Below are positions 1 to 8,889 of a stretch of DNA of 64,000 bases, piece by piece. Both the position numbers and the translations under genes were made by a program. This DNA comes from Martinezella dioscoreae (lineage in GTDB: Bacteria > Pseudomonadota > Alphaproteobacteria > Rhizobiales > Rhizobiaceae): NCBI RefSeq assembly GCF_009176305.1, contig NZ_BLAJ01000003.1:62001-126000 (forward strand), read 5' to 3'. The stretch's first letter is position 1. Every line of letters begins with the position of its first letter. The notes beneath the pieces are model-generated. The model ran no database searches. It had not been told where the DNA came from and saw nothing but the letters and a program-made list of their open reading frames with translations.

Positions 1-193
1 GCATGGCGTTGCGCCGAAGGTCATCGCCAATAGCGACGATCTCGACAAGATCGCCGCTGAGGGCGAGAAGGCCGATGTTGCGGCTCTGACCGGCTGGCGG
101 CGCGATCTTTTCGGCGAGACTGCCCTGCAGCTGATCCAGGGCCAAGTGGCCCTGCGCTTCGTCGGCAAGCGGATCGAGACCGTCGCCCTCTAG
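1..193 (+). CDS. rnd: Ribonuclease D, C-terminal fragment (5' end outside window)
   Basis: The frame is open from base 2 and ends at TAG 191-193, giving the last 63 residues of a protein that begins before the window. The segment around [10 protein letters not shown] followed by a short hydrophobic stretch and a basic end matches how I remember the C-terminal HRDC-type region of rhizobial RNase D, a 3'-5' exoribonuclease acting on tRNA precursors and structured RNAs. The catalytic DEDD exonuclease domain is not in the window, so the name rests only on the tail and could be wrong. The 191 bases after it, up to the cyclase gene, hold no gene that I can see. Confidence 0.55.
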   Translation, partial: HGVAPKVIANSDDLDKIAAEGEKADVAALTGWRRDLFGETALQLIQGQVALRFVGKRIETVAL

Positions 194-384
194 CAGCGAC
201 ATTCTCCTTTCCCGACGCCTTGCGATTGCGTATGATTCGCGCATCGAGATACCGGCTGCCATCACGATTGCGCCGCAAATCTCGTGAAATGAACGTCTTG
301 TGTAATCGTTCTATTCGATGACGTTCCAGTTTGCCGGCGCAATCCCGCGTCGATGACAGGCGTCGCTTCTCGGCGGAAAAGTGA

Positions 385-1437
385 ATGGGCATCTTCCATT
401 CGATGCGCAACTGGATCCTGACATCGCTATTCGTCGCTTCGACGGGCGTCATCTACGGCAAGCTATTCTTCCCACAGGCGCCGATGTACATCGGTGCAGT
501 CTTTGCGCTGTTCTGCGGCATGCCGCTGCTGGTCTTCGAACGCCGCATGATCCTGCCGCGGCTGAACGACTGGATGCATCGGCTGCCGACGCCGGCTTTC
601 ATCCTTTCGGCCCTGGTCGTCGATTTCCTGCTGATGAGCGCCGGCTACGCCATGGCGGGCAGTATCATGAAGCTTCTGGGGCTGGTCGATGGCTCCTGGG
701 AAGATCTTACGCTGCTGAAGATAGACGTCTATCTTTATGCTGTCGTCGTCACCGCCATTGTCATTTTCATCGGCCGCGTGCGGGAATTGCTTGGGCGCGA
801 CGTCTTCTCCAGCCTGTTGACCGGCCGCTACCGCAATCCGGTGCAGGAGGAGCGCGTCTTTCTGTTCATCGATCTCGTCGGCTCGACTGCTTTTGCCGAG
901 GAACATGGCGACCTGAAAACGCAGGAATTCCTCGGTGCGGTATTCGGTTCCATGGCCGAGCCGGTACGGCGGCATAAGGGCGCGATCGACGACTATATCG
1001 GCGATGCCGCCATCATCACCTGGCCGCTCCAACGGGGCGTCAAGAATGCCAATTGCGTGCGCTGCGTATTCAATATCCTCGACGATATCGAAAAAAACGC
1101 CGAAACATGGCTGAAATCCTATGGCAGGGTACCGCGTTTGCGGGCCGCTCTCCACGGCGGCAGCATCGTGACGGCGGAAATCGGCGTCGACCACCACAAG
1201 ATCGCCTATTTCGGCGACACGGTGAACACGACCGCAAGGCTGGAGTCTCTCTGCAAAACGCTGGAGCGTCAGGTGCTGATTTCAAGCGACCTTGCCAGAA
1301 GGATGGAGCTTCCCGAAGGGGTCATCAAGGAAGAGCTCGGTGAACATGCCGTTCGCGGCCGCGATCAGCACCTTGGCGTCATCGCCCTTCACGCGCAGGA
1401 CCAGCAGGCGCTGAAGACCATTCGCAATATATCGTGA
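385..1437 (+). CDS. Membrane-anchored class III adenylate/guanylate cyclase
   Basis: A 350-residue protein. Residues 1-131 hold about four or five hydrophobic segments (near 13-28, 34-51, 71-100 and 113-131), followed from about residue 155 by a class III nucleotide cyclase domain. Visible motifs are FIDLVGST with metal ligand Asp163, YIGDAAII with metal ligand Asp207, and GDTVNTTARLES with transition-state residues Asn281 and Arg285. It should make cAMP or cGMP from the inner face of the membrane. The position four before the second metal Asp, usually the purine-selecting Lys, is Asp203. This occurs in some rhizobial cyclase-like proteins and leaves substrate and activity open. The start has a GGCGGAAAA purine run upstream. 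It stands alone between RNase D and the phytase-like gene. Confidence 0.85.
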   Translation: MGIFHSMRNWILTSLFVASTGVIYGKLFFPQAPMYIGAVFALFCGMPLLVFERRMILPRLNDWMHRLPTPAFILSALVVDFLLMSAGYAMAGSIMKLLGLVDGSWEDLTLLKIDVYLYAVVVTAIVIFIGRVRELLGRDVFSSLLTGRYRNPVQEERVFLFIDLVGSTAFAEEHGDLKTQEFLGAVFGSMAEPVRRHKGAIDDYIGDAAIITWPLQRGVKNANCVRCVFNILDDIEKNAETWLKSYGRVPRLRAALHGGSIVTAEIGVDHHKIAYFGDTVNTTARLESLCKTLERQVLISSDLARRMELPEGVIKEELGEHAVRGRDQHLGVIALHAQDQQALKTIRNIS

Positions 1438-1601
1438 GCAATACACATCGCTAGCTGCAGTCCGATATTGATGCACGCCAGGGCTTCACAGCCTATGGGT
1501 TGTCCACAGTCACCAAATCTTCACCTGAGCGTTAATTCACCGACATGGCTCCCCTGTTAAGCGGGATTGTTTTCACCACTTCTCGCCAACAAGGTGACAT
1601 A

Positions 1602-2960
1602 ATGACCCGAATCCTTTCCGCTTCCACGGCACTTTTCATTCTGCTTGCCGCCTCGGCGCAAGCAGACGAGCAGCAATTCAAGGCAAAGCTCGTCGGCCAG
1701 GCGATCCTGCCGGCCAACACCATCACTGCCGCCCCAGCCGATGCGGCAGATTTCTTGAAAACGTCAGGCAAATTCACCACGCCGGATCGCAAGCGCACCG
1801 ACGCTCTCGGCACCGTGCCGGGCAAGGATGGCGCCCGCGTCACCGACCTGAAGCTGCCCTTCGCCGGCCAGCCGATTCAGGGCTTCTCCGGCATCAAGAC
1901 CATGCCCGACGGCACCTTCTGGACGCTCTCCGACAATGGCTTCGGCTCCAAGCAGAACTCTTCCGACGCGATGCTTTTCCTGCATCAGCTGAAATTCGAC
2001 TGGGACGGGGGCAAGGTCGAGGTCGTCAAGAATCTGTTCCTGTCCGACCCGAACAAGAAGGCCCCCTTCCCGATCGTTATGGAAGGCGCCGACAAGCGTT
2101 ACCTGACAGGCGCCGACTTCGACATCGAATCGATCCAACCTGTTGCCGATGGCTTCTGGATCGGCGATGAATTCGGCCCTTACCTGCTGAAATTCGACAC
2201 GAACGGCCAGCTGACCGACGTCTTCGCAACGACGCTCGACGGCAAGCCGGTCCTGTCTCCTGACAATCCGCTGATCCAGCTGCCCGGCAACCCCACGCAG
2301 AAGATGCCGGCCTTCAACCTGAAGCGCTCCGGCGGCTTCGAGGGCCTCGCCATGTCGAAGGACGGCTCCAAGCTCTACGGTCTGCTGGAAGGCCCGATCT
2401 ACAAGGATGACGGCCAGATGGAGAGCGTCGACGGCAAGACGGCCATCCGTGTCATCGAATTCGATGTTGCGTCGAAGAGCTGGACCGGCCGCAGCTGGCT
2501 CTATCCCTTCGCGGACAAGGGTGTGTCGATCGGCGATTTCAACATGCTCGACGAGACGACGGCCCTGGTCATCGAACGCGACAACGGCGCCGGCACGAAG
2601 GACAAGGCCTGCGCCGATCCCAAGCAGCCGAAGCCGGATTGCTTCGAGGCTCCGGTCGAGCTGAAGCGCGTCTATAAGATCGAGTTCAGCGACGCCAATG
2701 TCGGCAAGTCCGTTCGCAAGATCGGCTATATCGATCTGCTGCGCATCGAAGATCCCGATCACAAGCGTCGCCAGGGCGGCGGCGAAGGCTTTTACGACAT
2801 GCCCTTCGTCACGATCGAGAATGTCGATCGCGTCGATGCCACACATATCGTCATCGGCAATGACAATAATCTGCCCTTCTCGGCAGGCCGTGCCGTCGAT
2901 AAGGCTGACGACAACGAGTTCAGCCTTCTTGAAGTGGGCGATTTCCTGAACGCGAAATAA
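1602..2960 (+). CDS. Secreted phytase-esterase-like family protein
   Basis: A 452-residue protein with a signal peptide (Met-Thr-Arg, hydrophobic stretch, likely cleavage after AQA at about residue 21), so periplasmic or exported. The body matches the family named 'esterase-like activity of phytase': an early GFSGIKTMPDGTFWTLSDNG segment, a GDEFGPYLLKFD segment and a late VIGNDNNLPFS segment, which fit a beta-propeller-like fold. The start was placed at 1602 because AAGGTGACAT lies just upstream and a signal peptide follows; an in-frame ATG at 1545 would put 19 polar residues ahead of it. It is convergent with ppx, and a phosphate-ester role would suit the polyphosphate genes nearby, but no activity can be read from sequence. 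An imperfect PhoB-like pair at 1507-1524 is weak. Confidence 0.8.
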   Translation: MTRILSASTALFILLAASAQADEQQFKAKLVGQAILPANTITAAPADAADFLKTSGKFTTPDRKRTDALGTVPGKDGARVTDLKLPFAGQPIQGFSGIKTMPDGTFWTLSDNGFGSKQNSSDAMLFLHQLKFDWDGGKVEVVKNLFLSDPNKKAPFPIVMEGADKRYLTGADFDIESIQPVADGFWIGDEFGPYLLKFDTNGQLTDVFATTLDGKPVLSPDNPLIQLPGNPTQKMPAFNLKRSGGFEGLAMSKDGSKLYGLLEGPIYKDDGQMESVDGKTAIRVIEFDVASKSWTGRSWLYPFADKGVSIGDFNMLDETTALVIERDNGAGTKDKACADPKQPKPDCFEAPVELKRVYKIEFSDANVGKSVRKIGYIDLLRIEDPDHKRRQGGGEGFYDMPFVTIENVDRVDATHIVIGNDNNLPFSAGRAVDKADDNEFSLLEVGDFLNAK

Positions 2961-2974
2961 GTCGCGGCGAAACG

Positions 2975-3010
2975 GCCTCTCCCTGGTTTGCGGGGAGAGG
3001 CTTCAAAAAA
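2975..3010. terminator. Hairpin between convergent genes
   Basis: GCCTCTCCC at 2975-2983 pairs perfectly with GGGAGAGGC at 2993-3001 around a 9-base loop. It lies in the 51-base gap between the converging phytase-like and ppx genes. An A-rich run (TTCAAAAAA) follows on the plus strand instead of a T tract, so as an intrinsic terminator it is imperfect for either direction. Confidence 0.45.
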
Positions 3011-3011
3011 C

Positions 3012-4532
3012 CTATTCGAAGCGGAAGGCCAAGCGGCGGTTCGTAAGCTTGCCGAGCTGCTGCAGGCGCCCATCCAGTCGCTCGCCCGCAAAATCGTGAT
3101 ACTCGGCGGGGACGACGAATTCGAGGTCTAGATCCGGATTTGTCGAACGGCGGAACGACAGGTTGCGGACAATACCGGGCATTGACGCCGAGAAGAGATA
3201 GACGACACGCAACAGGCCGCCGAGCAGCTTGGCCCGCTCGATGTAGAGCGGCGTCGCGATCGTTGCCAGCGGCTCGGTCGCTCCATCGTCGTTCAAACCC
3301 TCGAAGCGATAGTAGTTGGCAAGTGCGATGAAGGCGCGGCCGGCATGGGTGATGCCGACGAAGGAGGTGTGGGCGATGATGTTCAGCGCCTGCAGGCCGC
3401 GATAATCGGGATGGGCGCGCCAGCTGATGTCGGCAAGCAGGCAGGCTGCCTGGCGATAGCGGCTCTCTTCTTCGGTCTCGGTGATACCGAAAAAGGGCAT
3501 CATCCGCCCCGTCCAATCGGCAAGCTCGCGGGCATGTTCCGGCGAACGCGCACGCAGGATGGCAAGCTCGCCGGCTGCGGTGAGCAACGGATCGCTGTTG
3601 CGCTCCGCCTCCGTCAGCAGCGAATAGAGATAACCTTCACGAACGCCCTGAGCGGAGAAGGAGATGACGGACGGCTTCATAGCGGTCAGTACTTCGCGCA
3701 TGGCGACCGCGCCGAAAGGCAGCAGCGAACGACGATGCTTGGAAACCGCCTGCAGAGCGGGGTCCTTCGAATCCTTCGATTCGACGATCTGATCCAGAAA
3801 GCGGATCATCTCATCGAGCGGCACTTCATAGCCCTGCATCATGTGCAGCGGATATTTGCGGATTTCCATGTGCAGCTTGGCCACGCTTCGCCATGTGCCG
3901 CCAACTGCGTAGAATGTCCGGCCCTCGCCCTTGCTCAGGAGCTTCGCGGTCTTGACATGCTTGCGCGCGAAGCTGCGCGCCTTCTCAATCGAGCCGCCAG
4001 CATATTCGGAGAGGCGCAGGCCGCCAAGCGGCAGCGTGATGCCCTTGCCGATCTCCCGGTCCTTGATGTCGATCAGCTCCAGCGAGCCGCCACCAAGATC
4101 TCCGGCAATGCCATCGGGATGGTAAAAACCGCTGATAATGCCAAGCGCGGAAAAGCGTGCCTCTTCTTCGCCAGACAGCACGCGCACCTTGCGCTGGAGG
4201 ATGGCTTCTGCCTGATGGATGAACTGCGGACCATTGCTGGCCTCACGCGCTGCGGCTGTCGCCAGCACGTAGATGGTGGATGCGCGCGCCTGATCGGAGA
4301 GCGCCTTGAAGCGATGCAGCGCGGCAAGCGCCCGCGCCACGCTTTCCTCGTCCATCTTCCCCGTCAGCGCTATGCCCTTGCCGAGGCCGCACAGCACTTT
4401 TTCGTTGAAGAGGATGGTTGGCGACCGCGAATGGCCTTCATAAACGACAAGGCGGACCGAGTTCGACCCGATATCGACAACGGAGACAGGGGCGATGCCC
4501 GGAAGACGCCCCTGGGCTTCTGATTCAACCAT
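3012..4532 (-). CDS. ppx: Exopolyphosphatase (Ppx/GppA family)
   Basis: A 506-residue member of the ASKHA phosphatase family that releases phosphate from the ends of inorganic polyphosphate and may also act on pppGpp. The first nucleotide/phosphate loop is VDIGSNSVRLVVYEG (residues 19-33), the second AGDLGGGSLELI (143-154), and the likely catalytic Glu lies in SGEEEARFSALG near residue 122. The C-terminal ~200 residues form the helical, HD-like extension usual for long Ppx proteins. The gene starts 11 bases after the ppk stop on the same strand, so polyphosphate synthesis and breakdown are expressed together. It is convergent with the phytase-like gene. Confidence 0.93.
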   Translation of the reverse strand: MVESEAQGRLPGIAPVSVVDIGSNSVRLVVYEGHSRSPTILFNEKVLCGLGKGIALTGKMDEESVARALAALHRFKALSDQARASTIYVLATAAAREASNGPQFIHQAEAILQRKVRVLSGEEEARFSALGIISGFYHPDGIAGDLGGGSLELIDIKDREIGKGITLPLGGLRLSEYAGGSIEKARSFARKHVKTAKLLSKGEGRTFYAVGGTWRSVAKLHMEIRKYPLHMMQGYEVPLDEMIRFLDQIVESKDSKDPALQAVSKHRRSLLPFGAVAMREVLTAMKPSVISFSAQGVREGYLYSLLTEAERNSDPLLTAAGELAILRARSPEHARELADWTGRMMPFFGITETEEESRYRQAACLLADISWRAHPDYRGLQALNIIAHTSFVGITHAGRAFIALANYYRFEGLNDDGATEPLATIATPLYIERAKLLGGLLRVVYLFSASMPGIVRNLSFRRSTNPDLDLEFVVPAEYHDFAGERLDGRLQQLGKLTNRRLAFRFE

Positions 4533-4543
4533 GCAGGTCCAAT

Positions 4544-6745
4544 TTATTTGTTGCGGCCCGACAGCAGCCCAGCGATGAGTTTCGGTGCGCTGGATTTCAA
4601 GGCTTCACCACGGCCGGACAGGCTGGGATTGGTCATGAAATACTGCTGTGCATTGAATGGCTCTTTTCCCTGACGCACTTCCATGCGCCGTGAAGTCCCG
4701 TCCGGCAATATCTCGTAGCTTTGCTGATTGTCAATGATATTGCCCAGCATGATCTGTGAAAGCACCTGTTCATGCACGGTCTTGTTGGTGAGCGGCACGA
4801 GCGTTTCGACACGGCGGTCGAGGTTTCTCGGCATCATGTCGGCCGAGCCGATATAGACCAGCGCCTTGTCCGACGGCAGGCCGTGACCGTCGCCGAAGCA
4901 GAAGATGCGGCTGTGCTCAAGGAAGCGGCCGACGATGGATTTGACGCGGATCCTTTCCGAAAGCCCGGGAATCTGCGGACGCAGGCAGCAAATGCCGCGC
5001 ACGACAAGCTCGATATCGACGCCGGCGTTGCTGGCGCGATACAGAGCGTCGATGATTTCGGGATCGACGAGCGAATTCATCTTCATCCAGATCGCCGCCG
5101 GACGGCCGTTCCTAGCATGTTCGATCTCGCCTTCGATATGCTGAAGGATGCGCGGACGCAGCGTATAGGGCGAAACGGCGATCTTCATGCCCTGTTCCGG
5201 CTCACCGTAACCGGTAATGAAGTTGAAGATGTTCGCCATGTCATGGGCGATCGTCGGATCACAGGTGAAGTAGGAAAGATCGGTGTAAATCTTGGCGGTA
5301 ACCGGATGATAGTTGCCGGTGCCGAGATGGCAATAGGTCCGCAACTTGCCATCTTCGCGGCGCACGACCATGGACATCTTCGAATGCGTCTTAAGCTCGA
5401 TGAAGCCGAAGACGACCTGCACGCCGGCGCGCTCCAGATCGCGCGCCCAGCGGATGTTGGCTTCTTCGTCAAATCGAGCCTTCAGTTCCACCAACGCGGT
5501 AACTGATTTGCCGAGATCGGCTGCATCGATCAGCGCACGGACGATGGGGCTGTCATTTGACGTGCGGTAAAGCGTCTGTTTTATCGCCAGAACATCAGGA
5601 TCCCTAGCAGCCTGGAGAAGGAACTGGACCACCACGTCGAAGGATTCATAGGGGTGGTGGACGACCATGTCCTTTTCACGGATCGCGGCGAAGCAATCGC
5701 CGGCATGTTCGCGGACGCGCTCAGGAAATCGGGCATTGTAGGGCTCGAAACGCAGATCGTCGCGCGGCGCCTTGCAGATTTCGGAAAGCGTGTTGAGCGC
5801 GAGAAGGCCGGGCAGAACCGCGATGCGGTTTCCCGGAACGTTCAGCGACTCCACCACGAACTGGCGAAGCTCGAGCGGCATTTCGGAGTCCGTCTCGATG
5901 CGGATCACGGAACCGCGGCGGCGACGCTTCAGCGCGGTTTCGAAGAAGCGCACCAGATCTTCGGCCTCTTCCTCGACTTCGATATCGCTGTCTCGAATAA
6001 TGCGGAAGGTACCGGAGCCCTGCACTTCGTAACCCGGATAAAGCCGGTGGATGAAGATGTTCACCACATCTTCGAGCGTGATGTAGCGGATGACGTTGCT
6101 GGCGTCAGGCAGGCGCACGAAACGATCGAGCGCCGGCGGCAGGCGCAACAGCGCCGTCATCGGCTCGCGGCCATTCATGCTCTTCAGCTGCAGCGCGATC
6201 GAGAAGCCGAGGTTCGGAATGAACGGGAACGGATGGGCCGGATCGATGGAGAGCGGCGTCAGGACCGGGAAGATCGCCTGTTCGAATTCGGTATGGAGCC
6301 ACTGTCGGTCGGCATCGGAAAGGGCGGCCGGGCGTACGATCAGAATATCTTCCTTGGCGAGATATTGCTGCAGGACGGCGAGCGAAGCCTGCTGCTCCAT
6401 CTGCAGATTGTCGATCTCGCGCAGGATATCATCGAGCTGTTCGGCCGGCGTCTTGCCATCTGGGGTGCGCACGAGAATCTTCTGGCGGACCTGGCCCTCA
6501 AGACCGGCAACGCGCACCATGAAGAACTCATCGAGGTTCGCGGCGGAAATCGAAAGGAAGCGGACGCGTTCCAGCAGCGGATGGGCGGTGTTCAGCGTCT
6601 CTTCAAGGACGCGGCGGTTGAACTGCAGCCAGGAGAACTCGCGGTTGATGAAGCGCTCGGGGCTGGTCAGCAATTCGCTGACCGCAGGTGCGGTCTCTGG
6701 ATTTTCCTGGTTGGCGTCCTGATGTTCCGTGAGTGCCGAGTCCAT
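4544..6745 (-). CDS. ppk: Polyphosphate kinase PPK1
   Basis: A 733-residue PPK1, the usual length in rhizobia. It reversibly transfers the ATP gamma phosphate to inorganic polyphosphate. The N-terminal [19 protein letters not shown] block (from about residue 31) opens the domain; the phosphoacceptor His is His454 in [10 protein letters not shown], and the second conserved His is His611 in [11 protein letters not shown]. The start at 6745 was chosen over an in-frame ATG at 6778 because GAGGGTAGGTGG precedes it and the N-terminus MDSALTEH fits rhizobial homologues. An array of PhoB-like 7-mers lies 40-74 bases upstream (6785-6819), suggesting control by phosphate starvation separately from hdaA. 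ppx follows 11 bases after the stop. Confidence 0.96.
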   Translation of the reverse strand: MDSALTEHQDANQENPETAPAVSELLTSPERFINREFSWLQFNRRVLEETLNTAHPLLERVRFLSISAANLDEFFMVRVAGLEGQVRQKILVRTPDGKTPAEQLDDILREIDNLQMEQQASLAVLQQYLAKEDILIVRPAALSDADRQWLHTEFEQAIFPVLTPLSIDPAHPFPFIPNLGFSIALQLKSMNGREPMTALLRLPPALDRFVRLPDASNVIRYITLEDVVNIFIHRLYPGYEVQGSGTFRIIRDSDIEVEEEAEDLVRFFETALKRRRRGSVIRIETDSEMPLELRQFVVESLNVPGNRIAVLPGLLALNTLSEICKAPRDDLRFEPYNARFPERVREHAGDCFAAIREKDMVVHHPYESFDVVVQFLLQAARDPDVLAIKQTLYRTSNDSPIVRALIDAADLGKSVTALVELKARFDEEANIRWARDLERAGVQVVFGFIELKTHSKMSMVVRREDGKLRTYCHLGTGNYHPVTAKIYTDLSYFTCDPTIAHDMANIFNFITGYGEPEQGMKIAVSPYTLRPRILQHIEGEIEHARNGRPAAIWMKMNSLVDPEIIDALYRASNAGVDIELVVRGICCLRPQIPGLSERIRVKSIVGRFLEHSRIFCFGDGHGLPSDKALVYIGSADMMPRNLDRRVETLVPLTNKTVHEQVLSQIMLGNIIDNQQSYEILPDGTSRRMEVRQGKEPFNAQQYFMTNPSLSGRGEALKSSAPKLIAGLLSGRNK

Positions 6746-6784
6746 GTTCCACCTACCCTCTTTCCAATCCTGTGCCACGTATAT

Positions 6785-6819
6785 CAGTTTGACGACGGAA
6801 CTGTGACAGTCGATGTCAG
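6785..6819 (-). promoter_or_regulatory. Candidate PhoB-box array upstream of ppk
   Basis: Read on the minus strand this holds four 7-mers resembling the PhoB half-site CTGTCAT: CTGACAT, CTGTCAC, CCGTCGT and CTGATAT. The last three are set exactly 11 bases apart, which is the spacing of Pho boxes; the first is 10 bases before the second. Matches to the half-site are 6/7, 6/7, 5/7 and 5/7. The array lies between the hdaA stop (6821) and the ppk start (6745). That ppk is PhoB-controlled in rhizobia and agrobacteria is known; the site itself is my reading. Confidence 0.65.
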
Positions 6820-6820
6820 C

Positions 6821-7534
6821 TCAATCCGGCTGACCGGAGCCACCCAGTTCGTTCAAGACCTCGGCTGCCAACAGGCGCGTGATCCTTGTTCCTCGCGCCA
6901 ATGCCAGCCGGTCCAGCCTGTCGACGATCAGCTGCGCTGCGTTCAGGGAACGCTCCATGCGATTGACGATATAGAGGACGAGTTTGTCATCGATATAAAG
7001 CTGGCGATCGGCGAATAGCTTGACGATCACCTGCGACAGCAATTCCTCGTCCGGCTCACCGATCTCGACCACCGTCGCCGCCTTCAGGCGCGAGCGCAGG
7101 TCGGGCAGCGTCACCGGCCACGACATCGGCCAGAGCCGGCTCGTCATCAGAAGACTGGTGCCGTTTTCGCGCACACTGTTGATGACATGAAAAAGCTCGG
7201 TATCGTCAAAACCGAGGCGATCCACGTCTTCGAAAATGACGGGGCCGTTCGCCGCTGCAACTGCCGCAGCGGAGCCGGCCACCGGGTGAATGTGGACTGC
7301 CCCACATCGCTCTGCCCAGATGCTGGCAAGATGCGATTTGCCCGACCCGACAGGACCGGCCAGGATCACCACCGGCGACGGCCAGTGCGGCCAGGAATCG
7401 ACGATCTTCACCGCCGCGCTCAAGGGATCGGCGACGAGCAGATCGTCGCGCCCGTTTGCGGGATCATGCGTAAAGGCCAAGGGCAGCTGCTCGGCGGCCT
7501 TGCGCCTTAGATCAGCGTTCTTTGCGTCGGTCAT
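6821..7534 (-). CDS. hdaA: HdaA, DnaA-related regulator of replication initiation
   Basis: A 237-residue AAA+ protein like Hda/HdaA, which together with the DNA-loaded sliding clamp stimulates ATP hydrolysis by DnaA and so prevents re-initiation. The N-terminal QLPLAF (residues 16-21) fits the clamp-binding motif of Hda. The Walker A loop is GPVGSGKSHLAS (60-71), and IFEDVDRL stands at the Walker B position. The rest is the DnaA-like domain III without a DNA-binding domain IV. Its start is two bases beyond the stop of the upstream permease gene, so the two are surely cotranscribed; ppk follows after 75 bases with its own candidate promoter. Confidence 0.92.
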   Translation of the reverse strand: MTDAKNADLRRKAAEQLPLAFTHDPANGRDDLLVADPLSAAVKIVDSWPHWPSPVVILAGPVGSGKSHLASIWAERCGAVHIHPVAGSAAAVAAANGPVIFEDVDRLGFDDTELFHVINSVRENGTSLLMTSRLWPMSWPVTLPDLRSRLKAATVVEIGEPDEELLSQVIVKLFADRQLYIDDKLVLYIVNRMERSLNAAQLIVDRLDRLALARGTRITRLLAAEVLNELGGSGQPD

Positions 7535-7536
7535 GT

Positions 7537-8667
7537 CTAGCTATTCTCGGTCTTGCCGGCCTTGGCTCTGCGCGCCTTGCCCGCTTCCGAGCGTCCATAA
7601 TAGAGATCGCTCTGAAGGTAGCGCGAAAGGGCGAAGCGGACAAGAACGCCGCAGGCGGCAGCGGCCGGGACCGCTATCAGCAGCCCGACAAAGCCGAAAA
7701 GCGCACCAAAGGCAAAAAGGGCGAACATCAGCCAGACCGGATGGAGGCCCACGCTTTCGCCGACAAGCTTCGGCTGCAGCACATTGCCTTCCAGAAACTG
7801 GCCGGTGAAGAAGACGACGAGCGTCAGGCCGACCCAGAGATAATCCGGCCAGAACTGAACCAGTGCGACGCCGACGGCCAGAACGAGGCCGACCATCGAG
7901 CCGACATAGGGAATGAAGCTGATCATGCCGGCGAAGAGGCCGATCAGCAGACCGAAATTCAGGCCAACCAGCGAGAGACCGACGCCGTAATAGACGCCGA
8001 GAATAATGCAGAGCGAACCCTGCCCTCGAATGAAGCCGGCGATTGCCTGGTCGATCTCGCGAGCGATCTGGCGAACGGTGGCGACATGATCGCGCGGGAT
8101 CCAGTCGTCCACCTTGGCGACCATCCGATCCCAGTCGAGCAGCATATAGAAGGCGACGACGGGTGTGACGACCATCAGCGAGATGATGTTGACCAGCGCC
8201 TTGCCAGAGCTCCAGAGCTGCGCGAACAGGCCGCCGACGAAGCTCAAACCTTCGGACATGATGCTGGAGAAATTGTCCTTGATCGCGCCGAGCTGGTTGC
8301 GGATCCAATCCGGCAGCACCATCGTCTGCGCCTTGGCGATCAGCTGCTGGATCTGCTGCACATAGGTCGGAATGTGCTGAATGAAATCGTTGAACTGATT
8401 GACGATGATCGGGATGAAGATCGTCAGCGCCAGCGCGAAGATCAGTATGAAGGAGACCAGGATTACCACCGTCGCCATCAGGCGGCTGAGGCCGATCCGC
8501 TCCAGCCGGTCGGCGACCGGATCGAGAAAATAGGCTACCGCCATGCCAGCGATAAACGGCAGCAGGATCGTGCTGAAGATATAGATAAAGGCGATGAAGA
8601 CGACGAGCACGATCACCCAGAAGGTGACTTGACGCTTGAGGCTCGCCCCGCTGACCTTTTGCTCCAT
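7537..8667 (-). CDS. AI-2E/PerM family membrane transporter
   Basis: A 376-residue polytopic membrane protein of the AI-2 exporter-like/PerM family. It has an N-terminal pair of hydrophobic segments, a long amphipathic region near residues 70-150, then a cluster of membrane segments with the family-typical FIPYVGSMVGLVLAVGVAL and the C-terminal GNVLQPKLVGESVGLHP. The substrate is unknown; some relatives act in autoinducer-2 efflux, others in Na+/H+ exchange. The start at 8667 follows GGGGAAG; in-frame extension to 8829 would add 54 non-conserved residues. It leads the block perM-like/hdaA and is divergent from purM, an order shared with other rhizobia as far as I recall. Confidence 0.88.
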   Translation of the reverse strand: MEQKVSGASLKRQVTFWVIVLVVFIAFIYIFSTILLPFIAGMAVAYFLDPVADRLERIGLSRLMATVVILVSFILIFALALTIFIPIIVNQFNDFIQHIPTYVQQIQQLIAKAQTMVLPDWIRNQLGAIKDNFSSIMSEGLSFVGGLFAQLWSSGKALVNIISLMVVTPVVAFYMLLDWDRMVAKVDDWIPRDHVATVRQIAREIDQAIAGFIRGQGSLCIILGVYYGVGLSLVGLNFGLLIGLFAGMISFIPYVGSMVGLVLAVGVALVQFWPDYLWVGLTLVVFFTGQFLEGNVLQPKLVGESVGLHPVWLMFALFAFGALFGFVGLLIAVPAAAACGVLVRFALSRYLQSDLYYGRSEAGKARRAKAGKTENS

Positions 8668-8889
8668 CGTCTTCCCCGTTGTTTCGCGCCCGTTTGCCGT
8701 GTGCTTAGGACATAGGATGATGCCGCAATTATGGTCAAGCCTGCGGCCGGAAATCTGCCTTGAGCAATGGGAAGCGGGGAAAATCGAAGGGTTTGCGGCG
8801 CTTGCGCCTTGCATAAAGGCCCCTATCATGCAATGGCGAGCCGATCAAAGCCCTGTCATAATGGACGGGCGGCCATCGGAGGCGGAAGC

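Noticed and set aside
1500..1508. TTGTCCACA, one base from the DnaA box TTATCCACA
   Set aside because: A lone copy with no second box, no AT-rich unwinding element and no origin genes nearby; chance occurrence is likely.
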